Positions 61,578-64,000 of a stretch of 64,000 bases of DNA are shown here, one piece after another. Under the pieces are notes generated by a model. It searched no databases, was not told the DNA's origin, and saw nothing but the letters and a program-made list of their open reading frames with translations. The stretch is from NCBI GenBank assembly GCA_033765345.1, contig JANRIC010000178.1, positions 25,623 to 89,622 of the forward strand, written 5' to 3'. The position numbers were made by a program, and so were the translations under genes. The DNA comes from JANRIC01 sp033765345. GTDB taxonomy: Bacteria; Bacteroidota; Bacteroidia; Cytophagales; Microscillaceae. Each line of letters begins with the position of its first letter. Within the stretch, counting starts at the first letter, position 1.

Positions 61578-63132
61578 TCACAATAGTAAAAACCAACTTA
61601 ATGGAATTTGAACACAATCGCCCTTTAAAGTAGGTTCTGTAACTCCACTTGAAATTAAAAGTCCGTAACGGTATTTTACATTTGATTCGGTCAACTGTCT
61701 CAATGAAGTTTTATTAGTCCCAATTTCAAGTAGAATTGGCTTATCTCGTGTCTCAATAACGAAGTCAGGGTTTACTTCATCACTACCTGATAAAAATGAA
61801 ATAATCCCGTCTGTAAGAACCTGTCTTAGATACATGACAATTATGTCTTCAACTAATTTACTTCTAAATTGGTCAGGCAAGTTTTGCCCATATAAAGTTG
61901 AGAGTAATGCACCTCGAAGTGAAGGTGACAAAAAAAATGCTTTTTTATTTTTAACTATTTTAGTGTCTAAACCACCAAAAGGTAGTAAGACATTTAATAA
62001 TTCAGCCTTCACTAATATGTCAATCAGTTCATGAATATCGTTTTGCTTTACTCCAATTACTCCTGCTAATTTTTCAGGGTTTATTTCATCAGAACCTGCA
62101 AGTCTTAGAATTAATCGTTCTATTTTGGTAAAATCAGCAAACGTTGGTTTAAGCTTTGGGATGTCTTCCAAAATAACTCGCTTAAATAAATCAAGAACAC
62201 TATCATTTATGGTGTATTTATCCTTAAAAAACAAAAAGTTTGGTATGTTTTGATAGCTTAAGTAACCTTGATAAAGGTCTTTTATACTCAAACCGAAGTG
62301 GTTTTCCGAGATTTTAGCTTTTAAATCATTAATAATCAAGCTAATCAATCAAGAAAATCAGGCAAATCACTTCAATCTGGGTATAATTGCAAGCCTTTTA
62401 TTGAATTTATCTTGTTGAAATAAATATTTACGTTATCTTCAAATACTTTTATTTTCCTGAACGCCTCTTCTGATGTTTCACTATAAAAAAGAGCTTCTTT
62501 TAATCCGCTAGAGAGTCCTTTTTCTGGATAAACCTTCTCTGCTTTGTTTTCCATATAAGTTTTTGCTGCAACAAATTCTATAAACTTAAATGGGTATATT
62601 TTTTCAATCCGTATTCTTCTTGCCAAGTCAGCGGTTTGGTTTAGAAGTAAAGCTGACGAACCTGTACATAAAATAAAAGCAGTTCTTGCTTCGTCATAAA
62701 GAATTTTCAAAGTTTTGCTCCAATTGTCATCATCGTGGACTTCATCAAAAAGTAGTGTAATTGGTTCTGATAACTCATTGAAGCGTTTTTTATGATATGC
62801 CTTTGAAATTCTTCCAAAGCAATATGTAAATCTATACCCAAATTCTTCAATGTATTTACATTAAAGAAGTAAATGTCTTTATGATGATTATTGTAAATAT
62901 AGTTGGCAGTTTGCCACAGAAGTGTTGTTTTACCTACCCCCCGAAGTCCTGCTAAACTAACAAATCGAGGTTCTGAACCTGATTTCAAAAAGTCATTGGC
63001 ATATTTCTTTAAAAGGACGTAAACTAATCTTGTTGGATATCTAAGTTTTGCAATAGGATGAGCCAACCTGCTTTCGATAGCAGATTTTGCTACAATGGTA
63101 TTTTCTAAATAGTATTTTAAATTTTCGTCCAT
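61578..63132 (-). pseudogene. AAA ATPase (AAA_14/DUF4143-like), broken by frameshift and MITE
   Basis: Three fragments in one orientation. The N-terminal part (63132-62707) has Walker A LAGLRGVGKTTLL. A T6 tract at 62786-62791 (A6 in the coding strand) shifts the frame; read through, the next part gives LLFDEVHDDDNWSKTL (Walker B) and FILCTGSSALLL. The frame then breaks at the MITE, and the C-terminal part reads PDFVIETRDKPILLEIGTNK, a PD-(D/E)xK-like segment. Removing 101 bp (99-bp element plus one TA) and adding one A gives exactly 1455 bp, 485 codons, in frame, with the junction reading KGLQLKDLYQGYL. The ancestral 484-residue protein is of the nuclease-fold-linked AAA ATPases of unknown, possibly defence-related, role. 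Confidence 0.88.
62285..62383 (+). repeat. MITE-like element, copy C (99 bp), inside the ATPase gene
   Basis: By eye identical to copy A at 22000 over its 99 bp. TA flanks at 62283-62284 and 62384-62385 are the duplicated target. It contributes the first 21 codons of the apparent C-terminal reading frame 61578-62348 and a premature stop to the middle fragment. Confidence 0.92.
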
Positions 63133-63370
63133 TTCCAGGCAAAGGTAAGAATTTTAGAAGTCAGTTTTAGCAGAAGTTTGTTTTCTTATAGGTATTTGAA
63201 TAGCTTATCGTTGCACTTTTTTTATGGACTTACTGCGAATGGAAAAGTATTTATGAAGAAGGGAAGTTTTAGCACATATTTTCAATCGAGAACAGAAGTT
63301 ATTTAGAATTACAAATGTTCCATTACTTCCGTTAGCCCCCTTTTTCATAAATACAATATTGTGGGTTGTT

Positions 63371-63583
63371 TTATTCTTTCACACTGGTATCTGCCAGTGG
63401 ATTTTCGGTTACGATTTCTCCATTTGGCAATTCATAAAAACGTTTTCCTTTGACTAAAAAGTCATTCGGCAAGCCTTTTTTTCGGTTAATCTCTTTCGCC
63501 CTTTGTACTGCCTTACTGAACAAGTTAGTAAATAAAGAGGCGTTTTGGTAAGCCGTCAAACTGTCTAATTTTTCTACTCTCAT
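63371..63583 (-). CDS. Small antitoxin-like protein linked to a zeta-toxin-like relic
   Basis: 70 residues. Start ATG 63583 overlaps the toxin-like frame as ATGA. The helix QNASLFTNLFSKAVQRAKEI is followed by NRKKGLPNDFLVKGKRFYEL and PNGEIVTENPL. The RKKGLPN...YELPNGEI pattern resembles small partner proteins encoded with COG4185 zeta-like ATPases in Bacteroidota, as I recall. Its partner is degraded, so it may be orphaned. The upstream 238 bp (63133-63370) shows no gene. Confidence 0.6.
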   Translation of the reverse strand: MRVEKLDSLTAYQNASLFTNLFSKAVQRAKEINRKKGLPNDFLVKGKRFYELPNGEIVTENPLADTSVKE

Positions 63584-63864
63584 TTTTCAAGGTCGTTTAA
63601 AAAGTCGTGAAACAAATTTTCAAGTTCTACCACAAAGTTTTTGCCTGTTCCTATGGCTACTCTTTGGGGTTCTTCGTTTGTTGAGTTGTAAATTATGACC
63701 CACTCGTCTGCCAAGTTCTTGTGATGGAATAGCCTGTTTTTTGGGTATTTTCAAGGACTTTTATCAAATAATTACCTGAAAGTGTACTTTCCAAAACAAA
63801 ACTTTTGCCCACAGAAACAAGATTTTCCAAACGTCTGAAAAACTCTTTTCCTGCCTGCAATTTA
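63580..63864 (-). pseudogene. Zeta-toxin-like (COG4185) ATPase relic
   Basis: In one frame the minus strand reads KLQAGKEFFRRLENLV, SFVLESTLSGNYLIKVLENT and QKTGYSI, a match to the middle of zeta-like kinases/ATPases. The frame changes near 63740; in the second frame ADEWVIIYNSTNEEPQRVAI continues to LEK and a stop at 63580. About 80 residues that normally join these parts (the R-V-x-x-G-G-H-x-I region) are missing, so the gene has an internal deletion. The 5' side is interrupted by MITE copy D at 63865. Not translatable as a functional toxin. Confidence 0.7.
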
Positions 63865-64000
63865 TACCCAGATTAAAGTGATTTAGGAAATACAAGACCC
63901 CTGCGGGGCAAGTTTTCTTGATTGATTAGCTTGATTATTCATGATTTAAGCGCTAAAAGCTCCCCTGTAAGGGTCTTGTTTTTGTATTAAAACCACTTCG
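63865..64000 (-). repeat. MITE-like element, copy D (long form, runs off the window)
   Basis: Starts TACCCAGATTAAAG with flanking TA at 63863-63864, and reaches AACCACTTCG at the window end, nine bases short of the expected terminus GTTTGAGTA; full length would be about 145 bp. It holds paired GC-rich arms CAAGACCCCTG and CCCTGTAAGGGTCTTG that the 99-bp copies lack, so it may be the longest form, from which they arose by internal deletion. Confidence 0.82.

Noticed and set aside
61578..62348. Independent 256-residue gene
   Set aside because: Its first 21 codons lie within the MITE; the rest is the C-terminal part of the broken ATPase.

Overview
The window comes from an AT-rich member of the Bacteroidota, most likely a Cytophagales-type marine or soil gliding bacterium. 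The evidence: two long secreted proteins end in type A type IX secretion (T9SS) sorting domains. Promoters fit the Bacteroidota pattern TTG-N18..20-TAnnTTTG, best seen at 10657-10687 and 32250-32280. There is a GH97 enzyme, a TonB-dependent receptor, a Bacteroidota-style alpha-2-macroglobulin, and DUF4494, DUF5522 and CWC small proteins. No rRNA, CRISPR array, integrase or transposase was found.

Layout. 1-9600: a truncated FHA protein, a RidA-like protein, a CAP protein, DUF4494, YiaA/B, a secreted caspase-like protease, a DUF6807 protein, a sugar porter, then a two-gene ATPase/TOPRIM pair that looks like a defence system. 9600-13500: repeat-rich spacer, a TetR regulator with a two-site operator controlling a small secreted protein, a fatty-acid desaturase, a cyclophilin and a STAS-like protein. 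13667-28470: GH97, a 1458-residue T9SS protein, LiaF-like and adenylate cyclase genes, a TonB-dependent receptor and an unknown 470-residue protein. 28475-32300: a structured repeat cluster, a 7TM-SpoIIE phosphatase, a damaged NarL-type regulator and a toxin-antitoxin locus whose PIN toxin is cut to 15 codons. 32564-38938: a 2124-residue alpha-2-macroglobulin. 39120-46931: small conserved proteins, a peculiar cluster of tRNA-like halves, a second T9SS protein, csaA, a DUF429 protein, an Lnt-like protein without its catalytic domain, DUF2061 and a LOTUS-like protein. 47033-50600: a five-gene metal-chelate/cobalamin-type ABC import operon. 50706-52513: a DUF262 plus HEPN pair, a second defence candidate. 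52629-60889: a Nudix-type regulator, an imelysin/di-haem peroxidase fusion, a PhoX-like protein and nrdA. 61389-64000: a degraded accessory zone.

The most informative structure is a family of short palindrome-ended elements (99-145 bp) at 3067, 22000, 62285 and 63865. Each complete copy is flanked by a TA duplication, as for IS630/Tc1-mariner MITEs. The copy at 62285 sits in an AAA ATPase gene. Removing the element plus one TA, and restoring one A in a homopolymer, gives an uninterrupted 485-codon frame, so the insertion site can be fixed to the base. The copy at 63865 sits in a zeta-toxin-like relic.

The other unusual locus is 40045-40392. Two tRNA-like 3' halves each lie upstream of the 5' half to which their acceptor strand is complementary. 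This is either a decayed tRNA cluster or a permuted tRNA-like arrangement, ending in a strong terminator.
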